A stretch of DNA of 47,933 nucleotides. Origin: JAKBEU01 sp036172095. Its GTDB lineage: Bacteria; Patescibacteriota; Microgenomatia; UBA1406; GWC2-37-13. The notes beneath the pieces are model-generated. The model searched no databases. It saw only the letters and a program-made list of their open reading frames with translations, and was not told where the DNA came from. The DNA lies in contig JAVHSH010000021.1 in the NCBI GenBank assembly GCA_036172095.1, positions 1 through 47,933 on the forward strand, in the 5' to 3' direction. A program made the position numbers and the translations under genes. Positions 7,255-14,887 of this stretch are shown here, one piece after another (the first letter of the stretch is position 1; each line of letters starts with the position of its first letter).

Positions 7255-8209
7255 ATGCAAGACACGGCCCGGGGCATTTATCCCCTCCAAAACCATAAAA
7301 TGGACATTTCCGACACACATCTTTTTTAACCGTTGCCCACAGCTTCATTCTCTCTTTAATGAATAGTAAGTTTGCCTTCGCATAACTTATTGATTTAAGA
7401 TCAACGCGTTTATGCTCTGAAAGAGGAAAACAATGGAATGCACTCATGTCTACAGCAATATCCATACTGCTTTCCTTCCCAAAACAACTCCAGCCGATTT
7501 GTTGTAGTTCTTTTTTGATATAAACATATTCATCATTTGTGAACATACAACGAGTAAACCCGCAGTTCATGCTAAATGTTCCCTTAAACCCGTTAAGACG
7601 TGTATTTTTCATAAAACCAACCATAATCGGACCCAACTTGTGAAAATCGGAAAATGCATACCAATTTCGCTTACCAGCAATAGGGTTTGAAAACCCAATT
7701 CTAATTGACTTCAAGAGCGGGAGTACTTCATGGGCAATCTCGATAAATGAGTCAGTGTTAAAAAATGGATCAATAGTAACTGAGGTTGTTATCTCGCTTT
7801 CCTTACCGATTAGCTGCATATTAGCAATAACTTGACTTCTTAGTTTTTTATTATGTTGAAATCCTGGTGTCACACAATTAAATGTGTAGCCTATTTTTTT
7901 TCCATATGTAGCAAGTCTCTCGCTCTTCTCCCTATTCATCACTCCATTCGTGAATATTTGTACCTGAAGCCCTTCACTCATCGCAATATCCAACATGACG
8001 AAAAGGTGTGAATGAAGCGTTGGTTCACCACCAAGAAGTTTGATTGCCGAATAAAATCCGCTACGCTTAATTTTCTGTAGGGTTTTTGTAAAGTCATCGA
8101 GTTTCATCTCTTTATCCAGAGAAGATGATTTCATTTCCCGGCTTGCGAAGCAGAAAGGGCAATTTTGATTGCAGTAATTCGTTATTAATAGATTAGCTGG
8201 ATAAATCAT
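7223..8209 (-). CDS. Radical SAM protein with SPASM-like Cys-rich C-terminus
   Basis: The 4Fe-4S/SAM motif CxxxCxxC is at C13-C17-C20 (CNQNCPFC), followed by the GGEPTLH segment that binds SAM. The C-terminal part has further cysteines (CRKCPFYGFGGDKCPGPC) as in SPASM/twitch domains, which hold auxiliary FeS clusters and occur in RiPP maturases and sugar-modifying enzymes. At 328 residues it is normal size. The start codon follows TACAAT (minus strand, 8217-8222) by 7 nt. A 52-codon frame lies 38 nt upstream on the same strand and could be its substrate. Its function here is inferred only from neighbours. Confidence 0.82.
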   Translation of the reverse strand: MIYPANLLITNYCNQNCPFCFASREMKSSSLDKEMKLDDFTKTLQKIKRSGFYSAIKLLGGEPTLHSHLFVMLDIAMSEGLQVQIFTNGVMNREKSERLATYGKKIGYTFNCVTPGFQHNKKLRSQVIANMQLIGKESEITTSVTIDPFFNTDSFIEIAHEVLPLLKSIRIGFSNPIAGKRNWYAFSDFHKLGPIMVGFMKNTRLNGFKGTFSMNCGFTRCMFTNDEYVYIKKELQQIGWSCFGKESSMDIAVDMSAFHCFPLSEHKRVDLKSISYAKANLLFIKERMKLWATVKKDVCRKCPFYGFGGDKCPGPCLAFNMNESSLKN

Positions 8210-8247
8210 TACTTACATTGTACTTGTTATGAAGATTTTATGAAGTA

Positions 8248-8406
8248 TTATACTTGGACTCGTTTATTTGACAACTTCTTGCAATATATTTGTGTATATT
8301 CTTCGAATGAGATTGGCTTCCAATCTGGAGAGCATTCTTTCAGCTTTTTGATATCTCTATTATATGAACGGAGTGCTGAGTCAATCAAATTGCTCTTTTT
8401 AATCAT
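8248..8406 (-). CDS. Small 52-residue protein, possible substrate or partner of the radical SAM enzyme
   Basis: An ATG at 8406 opens a 52-codon frame that ends 38 nt before the radical SAM start on the same strand. The product is highly charged with two cysteines (C25, C42) and aromatic residues (CSPDWKPISF, EEYTQIYC). It lacks the YxxPxI motif of the three other peptides. Position upstream of a radical SAM gene is typical of a RiPP precursor, but it could equally be a small helical protein or a chance frame. I do not recognise it. Confidence 0.4.
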   Translation of the reverse strand: MIKKSNLIDSALRSYNRDIKKLKECSPDWKPISFEEYTQIYCKKLSNKRVQV

Positions 8407-8468
8407 ATATTATATGTAGTAAATATATATCGATATAGACAAAATACTCCATATTTCTCTATCTTCAC

Positions 8469-9440
8469 ATGATAAAACTGTCAGGAAAGTTGACAAATGA
8501 CAGCGGAGTGTGTATAGTTTCAGTGAAAATGCAAAAATATAAGACTTTCGGAGATCTTTTCAAGAAATATCGCCTCCGGTCTGAATTTGAAACCCTCTCA
8601 TCCTTTGGGAATGCGTTGGCGCAAAAGGGATATGTGTATGAAGACAGTATTTACTCACATTGGCAAAAAAATTCGCGCATCCCAAAAGACAGAAAACTGT
8701 TGTTGGAGATGGCGAAAATATTTATCGATAAGGGAGGAATAACTCAATTGAAGGAGGTCCAATTATTCTTCAACTCTGCTGGGCAGGGTTTTCTTACGGA
8801 TGAAGAACAGGAAGAAATCGCGCAGCTTCCCCATTTCCAAAAAGAGAAATTATCCCCCTCACAGATACTCAATTTTCTATTGGAAACAGTGAAGGCAAAG
8901 CGAGTAATACGCACGGGATGGAAGATGCATCATATAAACAATCCTGAGAGTGTTGCAGAACACTCCTACCAGTTGTGCATAATCGCACTCATCCTTGCAG
9001 ATCATCTGGGAGTTGATAGGGAAAAATTAGTCAAGATGGCAATTATCCACGACCTTGGTGAAATTATCACCGGAGATATTGTTTGGATACAGGGAAAAAT
9101 GGTGGATGTCGAAAGAAAAAGAAAAAAGGAGCTGATGGAGGAAAAAGGCATTGAAAAGATATTCTCACTCTTGGGAGATCCAACTGAATATAAAGCCATA
9201 TTTGATGAAATGCTCCAAAGGAAGAGTGTCGAATCAGAGGTGTTTTGGCAGATCGATAAACTGGAGTTGATTGTCCAAGCCTTTCAGTATGAAATGTCAG
9301 AAGATAAAGATTTGTCGGAGTTCTTTGTAAATGCCAACCTCCATATCACTCATCCGTTTTTCAGAGAAATTTTTCAATATATACTTTCATTACGAACGGG
9401 GAATAAAAATTTTACTCTGCCCTCTCAAAATAAGCCTTAA
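8469..9440 (+). CDS. HD-domain hydrolase with N-terminal helix-turn-helix-like region
   Basis: Residues about 21-100 look like a divergent DNA-binding helical domain (FGDLFKKYRLRSEFETLSSFGNAL, HWQKNSRIPKDRKLLLEMAK). Residues 130-300 form an HD domain of the YfbR / HD_3 type: PESVAEHSY, AIIHDLGEI with the HD pair, and a later Asp in QIDKLE. Such proteins act as 5'-deoxynucleotidases or related nucleotide phosphohydrolases using a divalent metal. A second ATG at 8529 (residue 21) is a plausible start, because the first 20 residues look unlike the family. The 3' end overlaps the PBP2 gene by 29 nt (convergent). Confidence 0.8.
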   Translation: MIKLSGKLTNDSGVCIVSVKMQKYKTFGDLFKKYRLRSEFETLSSFGNALAQKGYVYEDSIYSHWQKNSRIPKDRKLLLEMAKIFIDKGGITQLKEVQLFFNSAGQGFLTDEEQEEIAQLPHFQKEKLSPSQILNFLLETVKAKRVIRTGWKMHHINNPESVAEHSYQLCIIALILADHLGVDREKLVKMAIIHDLGEIITGDIVWIQGKMVDVERKRKKELMEEKGIEKIFSLLGDPTEYKAIFDEMLQRKSVESEVFWQIDKLELIVQAFQYEMSEDKDLSEFFVNANLHITHPFFREIFQYILSLRTGNKNFTLPSQNKP

Positions 9441-11118
9441 AGACGTCCCGAGCGATAGGTGCCGCAATATCTGAACCTTGCCCTCCTTCTTCAACTAAGA
9501 CTGTTATCGCAATTTCTGGATTCTCAAATGGTGCATATGCGTATATCCATGCATGAGGTATGCCGGATTTAGCATGGGATTCGGCTGTTCCTGTTTTGCA
9601 TGCAACTGAAATCGGTTGAAATCGGTTGAAATCAGCTGAATCAGTCGCTATTTTTGTTTTTCCTGATTTTAACTGACTTGCCTGACCTTCTAGCTGAGAG
9701 GGACTGATTTTAACTTTAAAATCAAATAGTGGCCATCCTGTTCCGCCTGCGCTGCATGCCTGTTTCATTCCCTCTTGAATTGTTTGGATATTTTTTTGTG
9801 ATAAAGGTAGTTTTTTGCAGTCTGGAACTCCTCCTTTTAGGAATTGTGGTTTGCATTCATATCCGTTACTTGGAAAGGCATTGAGAGCATATGCCATTTG
9901 GAGAGGTGTGGTAAGAAGATATCCCTGACCAATAGAATAGTTGTAGGTATCCCCTAAATACCAGTTTTCCTTAAGAGTCTCCTTTTTCCAAAACGGTGAC
10001 GGGAGGGTTCCTTCGCCCTCCGGAAATCCCATTCCAACAATGCTGCCAAGACCAAACTTTTCTGCCCATTGTTGCATTTTTTCTGGACCCATCTTTTCTC
10101 CAAGTCGATAGAAATAAGTATCATTTGATCTCCGTATCGCCTTAACCATATCGACTGGCCCCTCTGTTTTTCCATATTGAAGGAGATACCAATTGCCAAA
10201 CCTGAGTGAACCCGCCATGACAAATCCCTCATCCTGGATGATGTAGTCTTTCGTAACAATATTATCTTCCAACGATCCGACTGCCAAGATTGGCTTGAAA
10301 ATAGATCCAGGTTGATACACCCCTTCAGTGATTCGGTTCAATAGAGGCTTGTTTTCATTACCGATTATCTCTTTAACCTTACTGTCGCCCGTCTCAAATA
10401 ATGTTGGGTCAAATGAAGGGCTTGATACAAACGCCAATAATTCTCCGGTTTTTGGTTGCATAACAATAACAACACCCCTTCTTCCTTGCAATGCTTTGTA
10501 TGCTGTTTTTTGTAGTTCTATGTCGATTGCAAGTTGAATGTCTTTCCCGGAAGTGGGGGGAATGACAGCTATGACTCCTTCAGGTTTTCCGGATGCGTTC
10601 ACCTCTATAAGCTTCTTGCCTGGAATTCCACGCAAATCACAGTCATATAGCTGTTCAATCCCTTTCTTTCCGACTCGTTCACTCGGTATCAGCTTGCGCA
10701 TACAATAATCATGTTGCAGGTCATACACATCTGCAATCTGTCGATAGCCGATAAGGTGGGCTGTCTCTTCAGGATAATAATAGGTTCTTTGAGAACGAAT
10801 AAAGTCTTGAGTATTTGATATATTACTCTCCTTATTTTCTGCCAGGACAAAACCCTTCCTGTCGCGAATAGTCCCATACAACGGCTCTATAAGTATTTCT
10901 TTTATCCTGTTTGATTCCGAAAGCCTTTTGTAATACTCTCCTTTTACAATGGTTAAATTAAAAAGTCTGATGAAAAGAATGACAAAAAGAATGACTATAC
11001 CTGTCATGAAAAGTGCAAATACCGTTTTCCTTCTTGGATCTTGAACTCCTCTAAACTGTATATCTCCCAGAGCCATTTTTTGGACAGGCGAAAGTTTGTT
11101 GTTGAATATTCTTTTCAT
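9412..11118 (-). CDS. mrdA: Penicillin-binding protein 2 (peptidoglycan transpeptidase)
   Basis: The 568-residue class B PBP has one membrane helix (about 33-54), a PBP dimerisation domain (EPLYGTIRDRKG), and a transpeptidase domain with SIFK (S272, acyl-serine), SND (331-333) and KTG (508-510). It cross-links peptidoglycan, in most bacteria as part of the elongation machinery. The segment just before KTG (about 470-500) is low-complexity, and its DNA contains a run of near-identical decamers at 9611-9640. The gene is divergent from gpmA and converges with the HD gene. Confidence 0.93.
   Translation of the reverse strand: MKRIFNNKLSPVQKMALGDIQFRGVQDPRRKTVFALFMTGIVILFVILFIRLFNLTIVKGEYYKRLSESNRIKEILIEPLYGTIRDRKGFVLAENKESNISNTQDFIRSQRTYYYPEETAHLIGYRQIADVYDLQHDYCMRKLIPSERVGKKGIEQLYDCDLRGIPGKKLIEVNASGKPEGVIAVIPPTSGKDIQLAIDIELQKTAYKALQGRRGVVIVMQPKTGELLAFVSSPSFDPTLFETGDSKVKEIIGNENKPLLNRITEGVYQPGSIFKPILAVGSLEDNIVTKDYIIQDEGFVMAGSLRFGNWYLLQYGKTEGPVDMVKAIRRSNDTYFYRLGEKMGPEKMQQWAEKFGLGSIVGMGFPEGEGTLPSPFWKKETLKENWYLGDTYNYSIGQGYLLTTPLQMAYALNAFPSNGYECKPQFLKGGVPDCKKLPLSQKNIQTIQEGMKQACSAGGTGWPLFDFKVKISPSQLEGQASQLKSGKTKIATDSADFNRFQPISVACKTGTAESHAKSGIPHAWIYAYAPFENPEIAITVLVEEGGQGSDIAAPIARDVFKAYFERAE
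9608..9640. repeat. Tandem decamer repeat inside the PBP2 gene
   Basis: ATCGGTTGAA occurs twice in tandem (9611-9630), followed by the variant ATCAGCTGAA (9631-9640) and preceded by a partial copy. It encodes the linker just before the KTG motif. Slippage by one unit would shift the reading frame. Confidence 0.7.
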
Positions 11119-11171
11119 TGTGTGCTCTATTGATTATAATCTATACAAGTTATAAGCTTCAGACACACATT

Positions 11172-11909
11172 ATGTTTAAAGTTGTTATTGTTCGTCACGG
11201 GCTTTCCCTTTGGCCAGATAGATTTACCGGTTGGACTGATATAGACCTTGCGCCTATTGGTCTTGAGGAAACCTTCAAATATGGGAAAAAGTTAAAAGAG
11301 CTTGGATATACCTTTGATCTTGGATTTGCATCAGTACTCAAACGAGGAATAAAAACTTTGTGGAAAGTGCTTGATGGAATGGATTTGAATTGGATCCCGA
11401 TAACTTATGCATGGCAGCTTAATGAGAGACACTATGGAGCCCTACAAGGCCTTAATAAAGCTGAGACGGTTGAGAAATATGGGAAGGAACAGGTCCAACT
11501 GTGGAGAAGAAGCTATCATGTCCGACCACCCCAAATAGAGCTGAGTGACCCACAACACCCCTCTCACGATCCTCGATATGCATCGTTAGAAGCAAATGAA
11601 TTACCAAGCGGCGAGTGTCTTAAAGACACCTATAATCGTGCTGTTCCGTATTGGAATAACGTCATCATGCCACTTGTAAAAGAAGGGAAGAAAATAATTG
11701 TGTCTGCGCATGGAAATTCTATTAGGGCAATTATGAAGCATCTAGATGGATTATCAGAAGAGGCTATTATGGAAGTAAATATTCCCTATTGTATTCCATT
11801 GGTATATGAATTTGATGAAAACCTAAAACCAATAAGACACTACTATTTGGCGACTGACGAAGAAGTACAAAAAGTAATTGACAGTATTAAAAATCAGGTC
11901 AAGAAATGA
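11172..11909 (+). CDS. gpmA: 2,3-bisphosphoglycerate-dependent phosphoglycerate mutase
   Basis: The ATG at 11172 starts exactly at the family N-terminus (MFKVVIVRHG), giving 245 residues, the usual length; an upstream extension to 11118 was discarded. The phosphohistidine motif RHG is at 8-10 with His9, then FTGWTDIDLAPIG, the substrate loop ERHYGALQGLNK, and the second His in SAHGNSIRA. It interconverts 3- and 2-phosphoglycerate in glycolysis. The residue after RHG is Leu-Ser rather than the common Glu/Gln-Ser. It overlaps the epimerase gene by 4 nt (ATGA), so the two form an operon. Confidence 0.93.
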   Translation: MFKVVIVRHGLSLWPDRFTGWTDIDLAPIGLEETFKYGKKLKELGYTFDLGFASVLKRGIKTLWKVLDGMDLNWIPITYAWQLNERHYGALQGLNKAETVEKYGKEQVQLWRRSYHVRPPQIELSDPQHPSHDPRYASLEANELPSGECLKDTYNRAVPYWNNVIMPLVKEGKKIIVSAHGNSIRAIMKHLDGLSEEAIMEVNIPYCIPLVYEFDENLKPIRHYYLATDEEVQKVIDSIKNQVKK

Positions 11910-12562
11910 TAATTACCCCCGCTCTCTTAGAGCAAGAAGTAAAAAAACAAAAAGAGGAACTTCTTGCGCTTTCTCCATTTTATTCCCGTTTTCAAATCGA
12001 TATAGCTGATAATACGCTTGTTCCCAATACAACTACTCAAATTAAAGAACTGTCTCAATCGGCTTTTTTTAACCTAGTCTCTGGGACTATATTTGATTTT
12101 CATCTGATGGTTTCTGATCCAATTAAGCACATAGAGTCCGTAAAACTTCTTCCGAAGAAAAGAGTTGGAGTCATATTAATTCATAACTCTGTATTTCCCG
12201 ACTATTCACTACTCACTAACCACTATCCACTCTTTAAGTTTGGGCTTGTCTTAAACCCTGAAGATGAGGTAATAGATATCAAACAAGAGCTACTCGACAA
12301 GCTCCCCTCTCTTCAAATTATGACAATTGTTCCTGGATTTCAAGGAAGCTCTTTTATTGAAGAATTGCTCATAAAAATTGAACAGTTGAGAATGAGAGGG
12401 TTTAAGAAAGAAATAGCAATAGATGGATCTGTTAATGAAAAAACTATACCGATAATTCTTGCAAAAAAATATAGACCAGATGTGTTGGGAGTTGGGAGCT
12501 ATTTAACTAAAGCTGCGGGTCAAGAGTTGAGAAAACGGATAGCGTTTCTAGGTACTCTTTAA
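11906..12562 (+). CDS. rpe: Ribulose-phosphate 3-epimerase family protein
   Basis: The 218-residue TIM barrel has the RPE landmarks FQIDIADNTLVPN, FDFHLMVSDP, MTIVPGFQGSSF and IAIDGSV. Family metal ligands are an HxD pair, a His and a late Asp. Here the first His is Gln (Q30), while D32, H66 and the late Asp (DGS) remain. That is a visible departure at the metal site, so activity or metal use may be altered. RPE interconverts ribulose-5-P and xylulose-5-P. It is translationally coupled to gpmA through a 4-nt overlap and converges on the glycosidase gene (2-nt gap). Confidence 0.82.
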   Translation: MIITPALLEQEVKKQKEELLALSPFYSRFQIDIADNTLVPNTTTQIKELSQSAFFNLVSGTIFDFHLMVSDPIKHIESVKLLPKKRVGVILIHNSVFPDYSLLTNHYPLFKFGLVLNPEDEVIDIKQELLDKLPSLQIMTIVPGFQGSSFIEELLIKIEQLRMRGFKKEIAIDGSVNEKTIPIILAKKYRPDVLGVGSYLTKAAGQELRKRIAFLGTL

Positions 12563-12564
12563 GT

Positions 12565-14256
12565 TTATAGTTGGTTCCATGGGATAAATCGGAAAAGAAA
12601 TCCTGGGTGTCTAATTGTTTCAATAATATCTCCTCCATCCAATCGGCCGTTCCCATTCGCATCAAATGGAAATAGTTGTTTCATTTTGATAGTATTTTTC
12701 CCTTTGTTTATAATGCTAATTTCCTGGCGTGGAATGTATGGATATCCTATCAACACGACTCTATAGGTCTCGCCAGGAATAATATCCGACAGACTTTCTA
12801 TCTCCACCACTCCTTTCCGCATTGAAAGCCCTTTTTTGGAATAGACCAACTCTTCCTGTTTATTGAAAAGCTGAACCTCAAAACCTTCGCCCTGTGAAAT
12901 AAGCTTCGGGAACAACGACGTCTTTATTGTTAGTTGGGGGAGTGGCTCAATCAGTATTGAATGCTCTTCTGTGTGGATTATCTCCTCTTTTCCTTTTTTC
13001 AAAGAAAAAGATACTTTTATTGTTTGTGGCTTTGGGGGGGTCTGGATATTTATTGAAAGTTGAGACTCCTCAAACGGCCTGATCTTTTGCACCGCAGGAA
13101 TAAGTGTTTTTAGTTCACCTGTTGATGATTGAAGCGAAAGAGTATACCTATCGTTATCACTCCATATAGCTTGCCCATTATTTTTAATAGTGAGGGGGAA
13201 ATGATAAGAGGAACTTGCAATTAATGTTTGAGGAAGAGAAATATGTATTGATCCTCCTTGTATTTGATCTGGATTGCCTTTTATTTTTTTAATTTCTTTA
13301 ATAGCCTCATATTTCTGAGAAAGCCCTCCTTCTTGAACCCATGAAAATCCTCTAAATGGTTCCGATAGATATTTAAAAACAAACGGGGTAACAGCTTGTA
13401 CGCGCCTATCTGTTCCCCAAATTTCAGTAAATGCAATTTTATTGTTTTCCGCGATTTGATTATCTGATAATTTTCCCTCTATCCAACCTGTTTCTGTTAT
13501 AAATACAGGGAGTTTTTTTGAAATTCCTATTTCTTGCAACAGTCCAAGCTCATATTCATACCCTCTAATTGATTTTTTGTTAGTATCCCACACAGACCCA
13601 CTGAATCCGGGATTCGGATAAGAATGTGAAGCTAATGCATCAATGGTATTTTTTAATTGTGTGTCTTTCGTTTCAAATACCTTGCGAATGAATATCCCCA
13701 AATCTTCAAATTGTGGAGGATATGATGGTGCTGCTGCGTCCATCCCTGCAAGCATTAGTATGTAGTCTTTGTTTGATTCCTTTATTTTCTTTGCAAATGC
13801 GTCTACGACTTTTGCATATCCTTCAGGATCGACTTCACCCCCCCACTCACTTGCATGATTTGGCTCATTAAAAAGAACTATATATCTTTTTTTCACTACC
13901 CAATTTAATTTATTAAGGAAATCTACCCACTCTTCCACATCTTTTTCTTCTGGCCTTCTCCACACTTCTCCTTGAGGACTCGTTGCAAGTCTCACAATGG
14001 GAATGAGGTGTTTCTCACGAAGTTGCTCAAATAAATCCTGCCATTTTCTTACATCGCGATCATTTTCCTGAATAACCAATGTCACATATCCCCAATCGCC
14101 GTCATGGCTGTTAATTAGCTCCGCAGCTTGGATGATATCTTCAGAGGATGGTTGCAAAAGAGAGATGCCTACTTTGTTATTCTCTTGAGCAAATAAAAAA
14201 GGGGAAGATGTAAATATATATAGATAAATGAGAAGATGGACTAATTGTTTTTTCAT
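12565..14256 (-). CDS. Secreted GH-A clan glycosidase-like protein with dockerin-like tail
   Basis: The ATG at 14256 gives 563 residues starting with a signal peptide (KKQLVHLLIYLYIFTSSPFLFAQ). Residues 30-340 form a TIM-barrel glycosidase-like domain: acid/base motif LFNEPNH (E131) and nucleophile motif FITETGW (E255), as in clan GH-A families such as GH39. Residues about 350-460 look like a beta-sandwich accessory domain (a CARDB-like feature of 'PLTIKNNGQAIW'). The C-terminus has one EF-hand/dockerin-type calcium loop (DANGNGRLDGGDI, about 530-545). A secreted hydrolase with a docking-like module is unusual for a tiny-genome bacterium; it may act on host or community polysaccharide. Substrate unknown. 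Confidence 0.8.
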   Translation of the reverse strand: MKKQLVHLLIYLYIFTSSPFLFAQENNKVGISLLQPSSEDIIQAAELINSHDGDWGYVTLVIQENDRDVRKWQDLFEQLREKHLIPIVRLATSPQGEVWRRPEEKDVEEWVDFLNKLNWVVKKRYIVLFNEPNHASEWGGEVDPEGYAKVVDAFAKKIKESNKDYILMLAGMDAAAPSYPPQFEDLGIFIRKVFETKDTQLKNTIDALASHSYPNPGFSGSVWDTNKKSIRGYEYELGLLQEIGISKKLPVFITETGWIEGKLSDNQIAENNKIAFTEIWGTDRRVQAVTPFVFKYLSEPFRGFSWVQEGGLSQKYEAIKEIKKIKGNPDQIQGGSIHISLPQTLIASSSYHFPLTIKNNGQAIWSDNDRYTLSLQSSTGELKTLIPAVQKIRPFEESQLSINIQTPPKPQTIKVSFSLKKGKEEIIHTEEHSILIEPLPQLTIKTSLFPKLISQGEGFEVQLFNKQEELVYSKKGLSMRKGVVEIESLSDIIPGETYRVVLIGYPYIPRQEISIINKGKNTIKMKQLFPFDANGNGRLDGGDIIETIRHPGFLFRFIPWNQL

Positions 14257-14289
14257 GTATATTATTGTGAAAAAATTGAAGTATGTGGA

Positions 14290-14368
14290 TTGCAAATAGT
14301 TGTATTCTACGAATCAAACCATAACCAACTTCTCCAATCATAGTTGGCTTAGTTACAACTATTTGCAA
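14290..14368. repeat. Nested inverted repeat between dCMP deaminase and glycosidase genes
   Basis: TTGCAAATAGTTGTA (14290-14304) and its exact complement TACAACTATTTGCAA (14354-14368) form a 15-bp stem with a 49-nt spacer. Inside it CCAACT (14325-14330) pairs with AGTTGG (14342-14347). There is no T-run, so it is not a standard terminator; it could be a structured mRNA leader of the glycosidase gene, a cruciform, or a small non-autonomous element. Confidence 0.7.
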
Positions 14369-14387
14369 GACATATACGAGATTTTTA

Positions 14388-14855
14388 TCATTTTTGATAT
14401 TTCCTAACCTTTACTCCCGCCGATTTCAAAAGTTTTTCCCCAAAATCATCACTATGCTCGTCATCATATACAACTTCAACTACTCCTGCGTTTATTATCG
14501 CTTTAGCACATGTTATACAAGGAGAAACTGTCGAGTAGAGCGTCGTCCCTTTAGTTGAAACACCATGATAGGATGCCTGAATTAGGGCATTTTGCTCTGC
14601 GTGGACACAGATGCATAAATCCTTCCGCTCCCCAGGCTTTACCTTGTTATTTTCTCTATCAAGACATCTTTTGCATCCACCTTCATCACAGTCTATTATT
14701 CCTGATGGTGTTCCGTTATATCCAGTAGTAACTATTCTTTTATCTTTTGTGAGTATCGCTCCTCGCTCTCCTCGTATGCAGTTTGAACGTGTCTGTACAA
14801 TATGAGCGATAGAAACAAAATATGCATCCCAACTAGGTCGTGTTTGGCTTGTCAT
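14388..14855 (-). CDS. dCMP/deoxycytidylate deaminase
   Basis: The 155-residue protein has the zinc cytidine-deaminase motifs HAEQNAL (His ligand and catalytic Glu) and PCITCAK (Cys ligands), plus the insert GCKRCLDRENNKVKPG with cysteines typical of ComEB-like dCMP deaminases, which often bind a structural zinc there. It converts dCMP to dUMP, the substrate for thymidylate synthesis. It lies upstream of the glycosidase gene on the same strand, separated by an inverted repeat. Confidence 0.93.
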   Translation of the reverse strand: MTSQTRPSWDAYFVSIAHIVQTRSNCIRGERGAILTKDKRIVTTGYNGTPSGIIDCDEGGCKRCLDRENNKVKPGERKDLCICVHAEQNALIQASYHGVSTKGTTLYSTVSPCITCAKAIINAGVVEVVYDDEHSDDFGEKLLKSAGVKVRKYQK

Positions 14856-14887
14856 ATGAAGTTAATTATACCATTCACGTAGTAGGG

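Noticed and set aside
9412..9440. Frameshift or broken end at the HD/PBP2 junction
   Set aside because: Both proteins end normally; the 29-nt overlap is between convergent genes and is common in this window.
11118..11171. N-terminal extension of gpmA
   Set aside because: The family begins at MFKVVIVRHG; the extension overlaps the PBP2 start region and the promoter.
14177..14368. Minus-strand frame spanning the inverted repeat upstream of the glycosidase
   Set aside because: It overlaps the glycosidase start in another frame, and the repeat arms rather than codons explain the sequence.
14290..14368. Intrinsic terminator for the dCMP deaminase gene
   Set aside because: The stem is AT-rich with a 49-nt loop and no T-run follows on either strand.
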